DNA of 64,000 nucleotides from Corynebacterium camporealensis (GTDB lineage Bacteria; Actinomycetota; Actinomycetes; Mycobacteriales; Mycobacteriaceae). The stretch spans positions 1,689,815 to 1,753,814 of the forward strand of contig NZ_CP011311.1 in the NCBI RefSeq assembly GCF_000980815.1, read 5' to 3'. Below the pieces are notes generated by a model. That model was not told the DNA's origin, searched no databases, and was given only the letters and a program-made list of their open reading frames with translations. Numbering within the stretch: the stretch's first letter is position 1; every line of letters starts with the position of its first letter. The position numbers were made by a program, and so were the translations under genes. This document shows positions 45,876 to 54,743 of this stretch, piece by piece.

Positions 45876-47330
45876 TTAGACCTCGCTGTTCTTAATCGAA
45901 GAGGTGATGTAGTCCTTGACGGCGGCGACATCGTTAGGCAAGTCCTTGACGATGCGCTCCGCATCCAAGATATCTGCAAAACGCTCCGGAACCTCTGGCT
46001 CCTTGCCAATAGCTTCCTGGATAGTCTCGGAGAACTTCACCGGCAGTGCGGTCTCCAGGCAGATGATCGGGGTGTCGATGTCGTGCTCGTCGCGCGCAAT
46101 GCGGGCAGCACGCACACCATCGGCGGTGTGGGGATCCAGCAGGTAGTCGTACGCCTCGTAGATATCCTTGATGGTCTCCAGGCGGTTGGCGTGGGTGGAG
46201 CTGGCAGAGGCAAAGCCGAACTTCACTTGGGCATCGTTAAGCAGCTCTTGCTCCACCGTGAATCCACCCTCCTTGACCTGGGTGCCAAAGAGATCGGTAG
46301 TGCGCTCGGCGTCGCGACCGGTCAGGTCAAAGATGAAGCGCTCAAAGTTAGACGCACGGGAGATATCCATCGACGGCGAAGAAGTCGCCATGGTTTCTGA
46401 GGACGGACGCGGGCGGTAGTTGCCGGTGCGGAAGAACTCATCCAGCACGTCGTTTTCGTTGGTCGCAACGATGAGACGGTCAATCGGCAGGCCCATCTGG
46501 CGGGCGATGTGGCCAGCACAAATGTCACCAAAGTTGCCGGTCGGCACGGAGAAGGACACCTTCTCGGTGTTCTCGCTAGTGACCTTGAGGTAGCAGCTGA
46601 TGTAGTACACGACCTGCGCCATCAAGCGCGCCCAGTTGATGGAATTGACCGCACCGATGCGGTGCTCCGCCTTAAATTCAGCATCAGCCGAAACCGCCTT
46701 GACCACGTCCTGGCAGTCATCAAAGACGCCATCGAGAGCAATGTTGAAGATATTCGGGTCATCCAGACCAAACATCTGCGCCTGCTGGAACGGGGTCATG
46801 CGTCCGGCCGGGGTCAGCATGAACACGCGGATGCCCTTGCGACCGCGCATCGCGTACTCGGCCGAGGAACCAGTATCGCCCGAGGTCGCACCCAAAATAT
46901 TCAGGGTCTCATCCCGGCGCGCCAGCTCGTACTCGAAGAGCTCGCCGAGCATCTGCATGGCCATGTCCTTAAACGCCGCAGTCGGGCCTTCGGACAGGTG
47001 ACCGATAAAGAGGTTCTCCCCCAGCTTGGTCACCGGGACGATTTCTTCGCTGGCAAACTTCGGGGTAGTGTACGCACGCTGAGCGATGCCCTCCAGATCC
47101 TCATCCGGAATATCATCCACAAACAGCTTGAGGACTTCTGCCGCCAAGGCCGGGTACCCCTGCTCAGCCAGCAGGTTACGCCAGTTATTTAGGGTGGCGT
47201 CATCAATCTGCGGGTAGGACTCAGGCAGGTAGAGTCCACCGTCCGGGGCGAGGCCGCCAAGCAAAATGTCGCAGAAGTCGGCCGGGGTCTGGGTGTTATC
47301 GCGCGTCGAAAGAAACTTCACGCCCTGCAT
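45876..47330 (-). CDS. thrC: Threonine synthase
   Basis: ThrC converts O-phosphohomoserine to threonine with PLP, the last step of the pathway. The 484 residues match the long bacterial form: TRDNTQTPADFCDILLGG at the start, the PLP-lysine region GPTAAFKDMAMQ near 110, LGATSGDTGSSAEYA near 148 and SVPTGNFGDICAGH near 262. I chose the ATG at 47330 (MQGVKFLSTRD); the longer frame runs into the divergent gene. No ribosome-binding site is visible. A 50-residue gene and a protease gene follow on the same strand. Confidence 0.95.
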   Translation of the reverse strand: MQGVKFLSTRDNTQTPADFCDILLGGLAPDGGLYLPESYPQIDDATLNNWRNLLAEQGYPALAAEVLKLFVDDIPDEDLEGIAQRAYTTPKFASEEIVPVTKLGENLFIGHLSEGPTAAFKDMAMQMLGELFEYELARRDETLNILGATSGDTGSSAEYAMRGRKGIRVFMLTPAGRMTPFQQAQMFGLDDPNIFNIALDGVFDDCQDVVKAVSADAEFKAEHRIGAVNSINWARLMAQVVYYISCYLKVTSENTEKVSFSVPTGNFGDICAGHIARQMGLPIDRLIVATNENDVLDEFFRTGNYRPRPSSETMATSSPSMDISRASNFERFIFDLTGRDAERTTDLFGTQVKEGGFTVEQELLNDAQVKFGFASASSTHANRLETIKDIYEAYDYLLDPHTADGVRAARIARDEHDIDTPIICLETALPVKFSETIQEAIGKEPEVPERFADILDAERIVKDLPNDVAAVKDYITSSIKNSEV

Positions 47331-47359
47331 TCTATCTGTTAGCGCGTAAAGTATCAGCC
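47331..47359. promoter_or_regulatory. 29-base divergent gap between thrC and the MFS gene
   Basis: Two start codons face away from each other with only 29 bases between them and no Shine-Dalgarno sequence on either side. On the plus strand TAAAGT at about 47347-47352 ends seven bases before the ATG, fitting a leaderless transcript. Confidence 0.45.
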
Positions 47360-48640
47360 ATGTCTCAGCCAAATCCCCGGGAGGTCATCACGACCAAGGC
47401 CTTAGGCGTGTGGGTTGCCGCCGTGGCGGTCTACATCGTCGCCATTACTGGCCGCACCTCTTTCGGTGTGGCCGGACTACCTGCCATGGAACGCTTCGGT
47501 GTCGATGCCGCCAGCATCGCCGTGTTCACCACTGTGCAGGTCGGCGTCTATGCTGCCGCGCAAATCCCCACCGGCCTGCTTATCGATCGCTTCGGCCCGC
47601 GCCGCCTGTTGGTCATTGGCGCCATCATCATGGGGGTTGGCCAGCTGATACTTGGCTTGACGACGACCTATTGGGTCGCCATCGGTGCCCGCGTACTGAT
47701 TGGCGCCGGCGATGCCACCGCATTCCTCTCGGTGATGCGCATCCTGCCCTATTGGTTCCCGCTGCATCGCACCCCGATGTTTACCCAGGTCACTTCCTCG
47801 CTGGGACAACTGGGCCAGTTCGTTTCCGCTGTGCCATTCTTAGCGATGCTCAACTTCGTCGGCTGGGCACCCGCCTTCATCACCCTCGGTGCCGTGGGCA
47901 TTCTCATCGCTATCGCCTCGGCAGTTGCGGTTGCCGATGCCCCGGAAGGTTTCGCTAGCGAACAACCCAACTCCCAGCGCTACAAAATCTCTGAGCAACT
48001 CTCCACGGTGCTGCGCTCCCCTGTCGCTTGGCAGGCATTCTTCGTCCACTTCTCCGGTCTCATGCCCGTCAACGTTTTCATCTTGTTGTGGGGCATGCCG
48101 CTCATGGTCGAAGGCTTAGGTCTGTCTGAAGCCCAAGCCGGCACCTTGCTGACAATTAACACCATCGCACTGATTTTCATCGGCCCCCTCCACGGCCGCA
48201 TCTCCGCCCGCGCCCGCGATGGCCGCGACTTCGCCGCCCTCGGCTTCGTCCTTTTCCACCTCGCTGCCTGGTTCGTGTTCTTCTGGCTAGCCGACAACTT
48301 CGTCTCCATGCTGATTATGGGACTTATCATGGCCATGTGCGGACCAGCTGCCAACTACGGCTTCGACATCGTCCGCGACAACCTCGACCACCGCGTCGTG
48401 GCCACTGCCACTGGCCTGGGCAACATGGGCGGGTTCTTATCCACCATGGTCGCAGCCCAAATCATGGGCATCATGCTCTCCCAAACCGGCCATTCCCCCA
48501 ACTTCGAATTCGCCGACTTCCGCTACGCCGCCCTCGGCGTGCTCGCCGTCTGGCTCGTCGGCATCACCGGCGTCCTGGTTACCCACTTCCTGCGCCGCGG
48601 CAACAAGGGCCCGAGTGCGAAAATTGTGTCAGTCTCGTAG
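47360..48640 (+). CDS. Major facilitator superfamily transporter
   Basis: The 426-residue inner-membrane protein has 12 predicted helices. DRFGPRRLL after helix 2 is the classical MFS loop motif. It resembles the general MFS group that includes nitrate/cyanate-type carriers, but no substrate can be inferred. It is divergent from thrC, which raises, without proving, a link to amino acid or related transport. Its last 118 bases overlap, in antisense, the extended end of the ATPase gene. Confidence 0.88.
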   Translation: MSQPNPREVITTKALGVWVAAVAVYIVAITGRTSFGVAGLPAMERFGVDAASIAVFTTVQVGVYAAAQIPTGLLIDRFGPRRLLVIGAIIMGVGQLILGLTTTYWVAIGARVLIGAGDATAFLSVMRILPYWFPLHRTPMFTQVTSSLGQLGQFVSAVPFLAMLNFVGWAPAFITLGAVGILIAIASAVAVADAPEGFASEQPNSQRYKISEQLSTVLRSPVAWQAFFVHFSGLMPVNVFILLWGMPLMVEGLGLSEAQAGTLLTINTIALIFIGPLHGRISARARDGRDFAALGFVLFHLAAWFVFFWLADNFVSMLIMGLIMAMCGPAANYGFDIVRDNLDHRVVATATGLGNMGGFLSTMVAAQIMGIMLSQTGHSPNFEFADFRYAALGVLAVWLVGITGVLVTHFLRRGNKGPSAKIVSVS

Positions 48641-49404
48641 AGCCAATGCCTCGCTCTACGAAACGACTCCGGAGTCACGGAACTTGGGTTACCCCAAGTT
48701 CCGCAGGATAAAGGACATCGTGCCTTGGGGTCTTCTAAGAACTCGCGGGTGGCGGCGACTGATTCGGCGTGGTCGAAGTCGATGCGCTCGAAGCCTACAT
48801 CGTTAAGCTCGACGATGTCTGCATCTGGGCAGCCAACCAGGATGGGCGAATGCGTGGCGATGATAAATTGCGCACCGCGACCGGCTGCCAGAGCAATCTG
48901 GGCGGATAGGGCAAGCTGGCTAATCGGAGTCAGGCCGGCTTCAGGCTCATCGAAGATATAGAGGCCGCTGCCGTGGACATGCTCTTCGACTAAGTCGAAA
49001 AGCGATTGGCCGTGGGAACGACGTCCCAGCATTTGCGTGGTATCTAAAATGCTGCGTCCGCCGCGGATTTCCGGTGCATCGGATTGCGCGATAAGTGCCG
49101 CGTGGGTTTCTGCGGTGAGATAAAAGCCGCGCCGCGGTGTCTCGTTGCCTTTGATTTTCAGTGGTAACGAAGAATGTACAGGGCTCTCACTAAATCCGAG
49201 TGCGCCGCCTTCTGCCGGGAAGTTAAAAGCAGCGGCGAGTGCTTCCAAAATGGTGGATTTACCAATGCCGTTATCGCCGACCAGGATGGTTACTGGTGCG
49301 CGCAGTGCGAAGTATGGCAGGTCAATAAGGTAGTCCGCAGCAGGTAGTTCGCGGACCCAGTCCTCTTCCACTGGATCTGCGATGGAGAACTGGTCGATAA
49401 TCAT
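48523..49404 (-). CDS. AAA/ABC-type ATPase, C-terminus probably frameshifted
   Basis: The protein has Walker A (VGDNGIGKST), a signature-like GRRSHGQSLF, Walker B (LYIFDEPEAGL) and a HSP switch (IIATHSPILVG), so it is a soluble ATPase of the OLD/RecF-like predicted-ATPase type with unknown partner. It fits well for about 225 residues, until REFLEDP. After that the frame runs through three hairpins and antisense over the MFS gene, which looks unnatural. In another frame the protein would end ILRNLG at 48689. The real end is therefore probably near 48690. Confidence 0.75.
   Translation of the reverse strand: MIIDQFSIADPVEEDWVRELPAADYLIDLPYFALRAPVTILVGDNGIGKSTILEALAAAFNFPAEGGALGFSESPVHSSLPLKIKGNETPRRGFYLTAETHAALIAQSDAPEIRGGRSILDTTQMLGRRSHGQSLFDLVEEHVHGSGLYIFDEPEAGLTPISQLALSAQIALAAGRGAQFIIATHSPILVGCPDADIVELNDVGFERIDFDHAESVAATREFLEDPKARCPLSCGTWGNPSSVTPESFRRARHWLYETDTIFALGPLLPRRRKWVTRTPVMPTSQTASTPRAA
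48635..48702. other. Three adjacent perfect hairpins after the MFS gene
   Basis: TCGTAGAGC/GCTCTACGA, the palindrome ACTCCGGAGT and GGAACTTGGG/CCCAAGTTCC follow one another. They overlap the MFS stop codon and the doubtful end of the ATPase gene. They probably act as a two-way transcription end, though no T run is present. Confidence 0.6.
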
Positions 49405-49410
49405 GCTGGT

Positions 49411-49836
49411 TTAGCTCGCAGGATTAGATTCGGCGAAGATGGCATCGCTAGCTGGTGCGATAAGGCCTAAGTCGAAAGCTTCGAGGACGGTTTCCGCATC
49501 GTCTTCTTCAATCTGATCGGCATCGATCGCATGCTGCAGAATTTGCTTAAGCTCTTCGCGGCTTTGCAGTGAGCGCTGTTCAGAATAGACGAAACCACTA
49601 GGCATGGATTCTTCCGGGATACCCAGAGCTTCAGCCAGACGCGCAAGCCTTTCAGCGCGTGCCGGATCCAGTGGGGTGGTGTTGTTTTGTTGCACGCCGC
49701 CATCGACAGCTTCTTGCACTGTGCGGGCGTGTGCTGGCAATTCCTCGCGCTGGGTTAACCACCAGCCGGCGACGAGTGCGCCTACAACACCGATGGCAAC
49801 GACAATCCACACCACGACTATGTTGCGATGCTTCAC
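49411..49836 (-). CDS. Hypothetical membrane-anchored protein
   Basis: The 141-residue protein has one N-terminal membrane helix (IVVVWIVVAIGVVGALVAGWW, split by no charge) and a soluble helical C-terminal part rich in Glu and Ala, likely outside the membrane. No family is recognised. It lies six bases upstream of the ATPase gene on the same strand and nine bases downstream of another small gene, so the three form an operon behind glnE. Confidence 0.7.
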   Translation of the reverse strand: MKHRNIVVVWIVVAIGVVGALVAGWWLTQREELPAHARTVQEAVDGGVQQNNTTPLDPARAERLARLAEALGIPEESMPSGFVYSEQRSLQSREELKQILQHAIDADQIEEDDAETVLEAFDLGLIAPASDAIFAESNPAS

Positions 49837-49845
49837 AAAAGATCC

Positions 49846-50142
49846 CTACCCAAAGTGGCCAAAGGTATCCCCGCGGCCGTCGTTGTTGTTGCGCGAATTT
49901 TCTAGATACTTACCAATGGCATCGAGAACCGACGAGGCAGTGTTATCTAATCCCTTAGGCGAACGCGGGGCGGGGTGATCGTTCTGGGTCCTACGCGGGC
50001 TATCGATATCGACGTGTAAGACCTCTCCTTCCAGGCGCAACGCAGCGGTCTCTGGTACACCGGCAGCACGCGCAGCCGCCAGCAGCGCCTCCAAGTCGGC
50101 GATGCTAGCGGTGTTCAGATCCAGGGAAAGATTCAAAGACAT
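49846..50142 (-). CDS. Conserved hypothetical protein downstream of glnE
   Basis: The 98-residue soluble protein has an N-terminal helical half (NTASIADLEALLAAARAAG) with a short beta segment (LRLEGEVLHVDI) and a disordered, Asn/Gly-rich tail. I do not know the family. The ATG at 50142 is nine bases after the glnE stop, so it is probably co-transcribed with glnE. Confidence 0.65.
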   Translation of the reverse strand: MSLNLSLDLNTASIADLEALLAAARAAGVPETAALRLEGEVLHVDIDSPRRTQNDHPAPRSPKGLDNTASSVLDAIGKYLENSRNNNDGRGDTFGHFG

Positions 50143-50151
50143 ATCCCTAGC

Positions 50152-53100
50152 CTAATCATGCTCGAAGGATTCTGCTTCACCCCAGAACACTTCATCGACA
50201 ACCTTGCGCGCGTGACGCGTGGCCTTGAGGTACGCATCTAAGAACTCCTGGTTTTCTTCCGGAGCCCAACCTGCAGCACCGGCAACCTGCGCCAACTGCG
50301 GTCCTGGTGTGGGCAGTTGGTCCACGCGCTTGCCGCGGACTAACACCAGGGCGTTGCGGGCATCGGTAGCCATCAGCCACGCATCGCGAAGGTCCGTGAC
50401 CTGGTCTTTGCGCAGCAGCTCATGTTCTTCCAGCGCGTCGAGGACTTCCAGCGTGGACGCACTGTGCAGATCCTCGTATTCGTGGGCGTGCATCATCGTT
50501 AGCAGCTGTACGGTCCACTCAATATCGGTCAGTGCGCCGCGGCCCAGCTTGGTGTGGGTATTGCGATCCGCACCACGCGGCAGACGCTCGTTGTCGACGC
50601 GCGCCTTCATACGGCGAATCTCGCGGATAGTTTTCTCGCTGACGCCTTCCTTCGGGTAGCGGAACTCGTCGATCATCTCCATGAACTTGTCGCCGACTTC
50701 CTTGCTGCCCGCCACGAAGGCTGCGCGCAGGAGTGCTTGCATCTCCCAGGCTTCACCCCAGCGCTCGTAGTAGCGCTTATAGGAGGCAATGGTGCGCACG
50801 ACGGCACCGGAACGACCCTCCGGGCGCAGGCCCAGGTCGACTTCGAGTGGCGGGTCACCGCTCGGCTTGGACAGGCGCCTACGCAGCTTATCGACGATAC
50901 CAATCGCCCAGCGCAGAGCCTCATTTTCTTCCTCGGGGTCGGCAGGTTCGGCAACGAACATGACGTCCGCGTCAGAGCCGAAGCCCAGCTCCATGCCTCC
51001 CAGGCGGCCCATGCCAATCACGGCGATGCGCGCTGGCGGTTCGGCCTCGGGGTCTTCTTCGCGCTTGTCCAGCAACCAGGCACGCACCTCCGCGCGCAGG
51101 GCGGCTTCGAGTACGGCATCCCAGATGGTCGATAGTTCGTGACACACCTGCCGCACTGGCATAAAGCCCAATAGGTCGGCGGCGGCGATGCGGGCGAGCT
51201 CGGTGCGTCGCAAAGCACGTGCCACCGACACAGCCTTATCCGGATCGCGGTGGCGCTTGGTGGAATTGACCAAGGCCTTAGAGACCTGTTCTGGTTTGGT
51301 TTCCAGCAGCTTCGGGCCGGTGGCGCCATCGGAAAGCTGCTTGACCACCTCGGGCACCTTGATGATGAGGTCGGAAGCAAAGGGCGAGGTACCCAGGATG
51401 CGCATGAGGCGCTGGCCGACGATGCCTTCATCGCGCAGCATGCGCAGGAACCACGTGCGATCATGGGCTGCTTCCGACAGCTTGCGGTAGTTGAGCAGGC
51501 CCATATCCGGGTCGGCGGTATCGGCCAGCCAACCCATAAGGGTCGGCAGCAAGATCGCCTGGATGCGTGCCTTGCGGGTGCTGCCGGCAGCCAGGGAGGT
51601 GAGGTGCTCGAAAGCGCGATCCGGTGCGCCGTAGCCCAGGGCGGCCAGCTGCAGCTTTGCAGCTTCCGGGGTGAGCTTGAGTGCGTCGGCAGACATGCCC
51701 ACCACAGAGTTCAGCAGCGGACGGTAGAACAGGCGCGAGTGCAGCTCCGAGATTTGCAGACGAATCTTGCGCAGGTGCTGATTCATCATCTGCGCAGCAG
51801 ATTTATTGCTGGTTGGGTAGAAACCAGAAATGATCGCCAGCCACTTTTGTGACTGCTCGTCGTCTTGTTTCGGCAGGGTATGCGTGCGGCGGAAGCGCTC
51901 AATCTGCAGGCGATGCTCCAGCAAGCGCAAGAACTCATAGGCCTCAATAAGCTGGTGGCCGTCTTCGCGGCCGACGTAACCGGCATCCACCAAGGCGGAG
52001 AGCGCCTCGACCGTAGAGAGCACTCGCAGCGACTCATCGGAACGACCGTGAACCAACTGCAAAAGCTGGACTGCGAACTCTACGTCGCGCAGACCACCCT
52101 CGCCCAGCTTGAGCTCGCGATACTTCAGCTCATCTGGGACATTTTCCAGCACGCGACGGCGCATGGCCTGGACATCTTCGACGAAGGATTCACGCTGCGA
52201 GGCCGTCCACACCATCGGTCGAATCTGGGCCAGGTAGTCCTCACCCAGTGGGATGTAACCTGTCTGTGCACGGGCTTTGAGCAACGCCTGGAATTCCCAC
52301 GTCTCCGCCCAGCGCTTGTAGTAGGCCACGTGCGAATCCAGGGTGCGCACCAACGCGCCGGACTTGCCTTCGGGGCGTAGGTTGGCATCGACTTCGAAGA
52401 AGGTGGTCGAACCAATCTTGTTAAATTCTGCTGCCAAGCGGGTGGCCTTAGCGTTGGCATCAGTGGTGATGAAGATGACGTCGACGTCAGAGATATAGTT
52501 CAGCTCGCCTGCACCACACTTGCCCATCGCCATGACGGCCAGCTGGACGTCCATGTCCTTATCGCCGTAGACGTGGCGTACGGCCATGGCCAGGGCGGCG
52601 GTCAGTGCGGCATCGGCAAGCGCGGTGGTCAGCCGGGTAACCGTCGTAAAAGGAATCTCCGGCTGTGGCTCGGTCTGGCCCTTGCGGGAGTGGAACGTAC
52701 CGGCCAAATCATGGGCGGCAACGCGCATCATCAGCGTGCGATAATCCGCGCGCAACTGGGCTTTATAGTCGCCCTCCCCGGCGCGATAGGTACCCGGGGT
52801 GGACAGGTCGTCCTTCGCGGTATCGGGGCGTTCGGGCTGTTCCTCGTAGGTCGCCGGGACTGCCTCCACGGTGCCCAGCAGGGTCTGCAGCATCTCCGTT
52901 TCAGTCGGTAGGGGCTTATCCAGCTCATGCCACAGCTCCGGGTTGGCAGCCAGGTGGTCGCCAAAGGCAGTAGAACCACCCAGCAAAGCCAGGGTGCGTA
53001 CGCGCAAGGCTTCGTTGTCGCGCAGGGCATCGTTAAGCTCAGGTGCCGCTTCGCACACGCGGATGAGATTGTTCAGCGCTAAGTCGGGGTCACCGGTAGA

Positions 53101-53220
53101 CGCCAGGGTCCACAACAGGTGCAAAGAATCCGGGTTATCCCAGCCCAGCTGAGCTAAATCTTTGCCTGCCGACGAGCGCCCCAGGCCCAGCGCGGCCGGG
53201 GAAGGTACGGGGCTTCGCAT
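50152..53220 (-). CDS. glnE: Glutamine synthetase adenylyltransferase/deadenylylase
   Basis: GlnE switches GlnA off by adding AMP to a tyrosine and back on by removing it. The 1022 residues contain two nucleotidyltransferase domains with the GxG/SDxD signature: MGKCGAGELNYISDVDVIF near 230 in the N-terminal (removing) half and MGRLGGMELGFGSDADVMF near 745 in the C-terminal (adding) half. The target tyrosine is in the GlnA encoded at 13307-14740. It follows glnA2 by 12 bases in the same operon, as in other corynebacteria. Confidence 0.95.
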   Translation of the reverse strand: MRSPVPSPAALGLGRSSAGKDLAQLGWDNPDSLHLLWTLASTGDPDLALNNLIRVCEAAPELNDALRDNEALRVRTLALLGGSTAFGDHLAANPELWHELDKPLPTETEMLQTLLGTVEAVPATYEEQPERPDTAKDDLSTPGTYRAGEGDYKAQLRADYRTLMMRVAAHDLAGTFHSRKGQTEPQPEIPFTTVTRLTTALADAALTAALAMAVRHVYGDKDMDVQLAVMAMGKCGAGELNYISDVDVIFITTDANAKATRLAAEFNKIGSTTFFEVDANLRPEGKSGALVRTLDSHVAYYKRWAETWEFQALLKARAQTGYIPLGEDYLAQIRPMVWTASQRESFVEDVQAMRRRVLENVPDELKYRELKLGEGGLRDVEFAVQLLQLVHGRSDESLRVLSTVEALSALVDAGYVGREDGHQLIEAYEFLRLLEHRLQIERFRRTHTLPKQDDEQSQKWLAIISGFYPTSNKSAAQMMNQHLRKIRLQISELHSRLFYRPLLNSVVGMSADALKLTPEAAKLQLAALGYGAPDRAFEHLTSLAAGSTRKARIQAILLPTLMGWLADTADPDMGLLNYRKLSEAAHDRTWFLRMLRDEGIVGQRLMRILGTSPFASDLIIKVPEVVKQLSDGATGPKLLETKPEQVSKALVNSTKRHRDPDKAVSVARALRRTELARIAAADLLGFMPVRQVCHELSTIWDAVLEAALRAEVRAWLLDKREEDPEAEPPARIAVIGMGRLGGMELGFGSDADVMFVAEPADPEEENEALRWAIGIVDKLRRRLSKPSGDPPLEVDLGLRPEGRSGAVVRTIASYKRYYERWGEAWEMQALLRAAFVAGSKEVGDKFMEMIDEFRYPKEGVSEKTIREIRRMKARVDNERLPRGADRNTHTKLGRGALTDIEWTVQLLTMMHAHEYEDLHSASTLEVLDALEEHELLRKDQVTDLRDAWLMATDARNALVLVRGKRVDQLPTPGPQLAQVAGAAGWAPEENQEFLDAYLKATRHARKVVDEVFWGEAESFEHD

Positions 53221-53232
53221 CTAATCTCCCTT

Positions 53233-54570
53233 TTAAAAGTCGAGGTTGTTGCGCAGTTCCACCGTGGTGATCTGGCGCTGGTAGTCGTGCCATTCTTCCC
53301 ACTTGGAGCGCAGGAAGTACTCAAAGACATGCTCGCCGAGTACTTCTGCCATAAACTCCGACTGCTCAAACTCGCGCAGTGCCTGGTCCAGGCTGGCTGG
53401 CAGGTCCTTGTAGCCCATGGCGCGGCGCTCACGGCGGGTGAGCTGGTAGACGTCATCCTCAGCCGGGTCGGCGAGCTCGTATTCCTCACGAATACCCTTC
53501 AGGCCGGCAGCCAACAGCACGGCGTAGCTCAGGTAAGGATTCACGCCTGCATCGACGGAGCGGATCTCGACGCGGCGGGATTCTTCCTTGTTCAGGCGGT
53601 AGGTCGGCACGCGCACCAGCGCAGAACGGTTGGACACACCCCAGGTAGCGGAGCCCGGTGCCTCATTGCCAAACATCAAACGCTTGTAGGAGTTAATCCA
53701 CTGATTCGTAATCGCGGTCATCTCGTGCGAGTGCTCGATGATGCCCGCGATGAAGTGCTTAGCCGTCTGCGACAGGGAGAACTCATCATCCGGGTCGTGG
53801 AAGGCATTGGATTCGCCTTCAAACAGGCTCAAGTGGGTGTGCATGCCGGAACCGGGGCGGTCCTCGAAAGGCTTGGGCATAAAGGTCGCGCGCACGCCCT
53901 GCTGGCTAGCGACCTGCTTGACCATGTAGCGGAAGGTCATCACGTGGTCTGCCATGGTCAGCACGTCTGCGTGGCGCAGGTCAATCTCCTGCTGGCCCGG
54001 CGCGGTTTCATGGTGACTGAACTCGGTGGCAATGCCCATCGATTCCAGCGACAACATCGCCATACGACGGAAACGCGGCGCCGTGTCGTGGGTGGCCTGG
54101 TCAAAGTAGCCGCCATTGTCAGTCGGCTGCAGATCCGTGATGTCTTGAGTGCGCTTGAGCAGGTAGAACTCAATTTCCGGCGCAGCCATACACGTAAAGC
54201 CTTCGCTGGCAGCCTCAGTCACCTGACGACGCAGAATATGACGCGGGTCCACCAAGGACGGCTGACCATCCGGCTGTGCGATATCGCAGAACATACGCGC
54301 GGATTGCAGGTCCGGCTCGTCCTGGTCAAAGGGCATGATTTGGAAGGTCGACGGGTCTGGCAGGGCGATGGTGTCCGACTCCGAGATACGCGAGAAGCCT
54401 TCGACGGACGAGCCATCAAAACCAACACCTTCTTCGAAGGCGGATTCCAGTTCGGAGGGGCTCATCACCACGGACTTCAGTGCGCCGAGGATGTCAGTAA
54501 ACCACAGGCGAATAAAGCGGATGTCGCGCTCTTCGACGGTGCGCAGGACGAATTCGTGTTGGCTGTTCAT
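53233..54570 (-). CDS. glnA2: Glutamine synthetase-like protein, non-adenylylated type
   Basis: The 445 residues carry the type I glutamine synthetase signatures VGFDGSSVEGFSRISESD, KPFEDRPGSGMHTHLSLFEG and NRSALVRVP. The segment around the usual adenylylation tyrosine reads DVYQLTRRERRAMGYKDLP, the form seen in the group not controlled by GlnE. The organism therefore has two synthetase genes of different types. It is the first gene of the glnA2-glnE operon. No normal ribosome-binding distance is seen; TAAGCT seven bases before the ATG may be a -10 for a leaderless message. Confidence 0.92.
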   Translation of the reverse strand: MNSQHEFVLRTVEERDIRFIRLWFTDILGALKSVVMSPSELESAFEEGVGFDGSSVEGFSRISESDTIALPDPSTFQIMPFDQDEPDLQSARMFCDIAQPDGQPSLVDPRHILRRQVTEAASEGFTCMAAPEIEFYLLKRTQDITDLQPTDNGGYFDQATHDTAPRFRRMAMLSLESMGIATEFSHHETAPGQQEIDLRHADVLTMADHVMTFRYMVKQVASQQGVRATFMPKPFEDRPGSGMHTHLSLFEGESNAFHDPDDEFSLSQTAKHFIAGIIEHSHEMTAITNQWINSYKRLMFGNEAPGSATWGVSNRSALVRVPTYRLNKEESRRVEIRSVDAGVNPYLSYAVLLAAGLKGIREEYELADPAEDDVYQLTRRERRAMGYKDLPASLDQALREFEQSEFMAEVLGEHVFEYFLRSKWEEWHDYQRQITTVELRNNLDF

Positions 54571-54591
54571 GCCTTAAAGCTTAGCGACGTT

Positions 54592-54607
54592 GCACACTGC
54601 AGTGTGC
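54592..54607. promoter_or_regulatory. 16-base perfect palindrome upstream of glnA2
   Basis: GCACACTGCAGTGTGC is its own reverse complement and lies 22-37 bases before the glnA2 start codon, where a repressor would overlap the promoter. Confidence 0.5.
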
Positions 54608-54743
54608 CCAACTACCCACCCCAATTTGCCCAGCTCGGCAGAGTATCTCGGGGGTATGTCATGGGGGTTATGGCCGAAAACTATGTCCGCCAGGAGTGTT
54701 TAGCTAGTTCCACAGAAGTTAGAACATCACCAAAGGATCAGCC

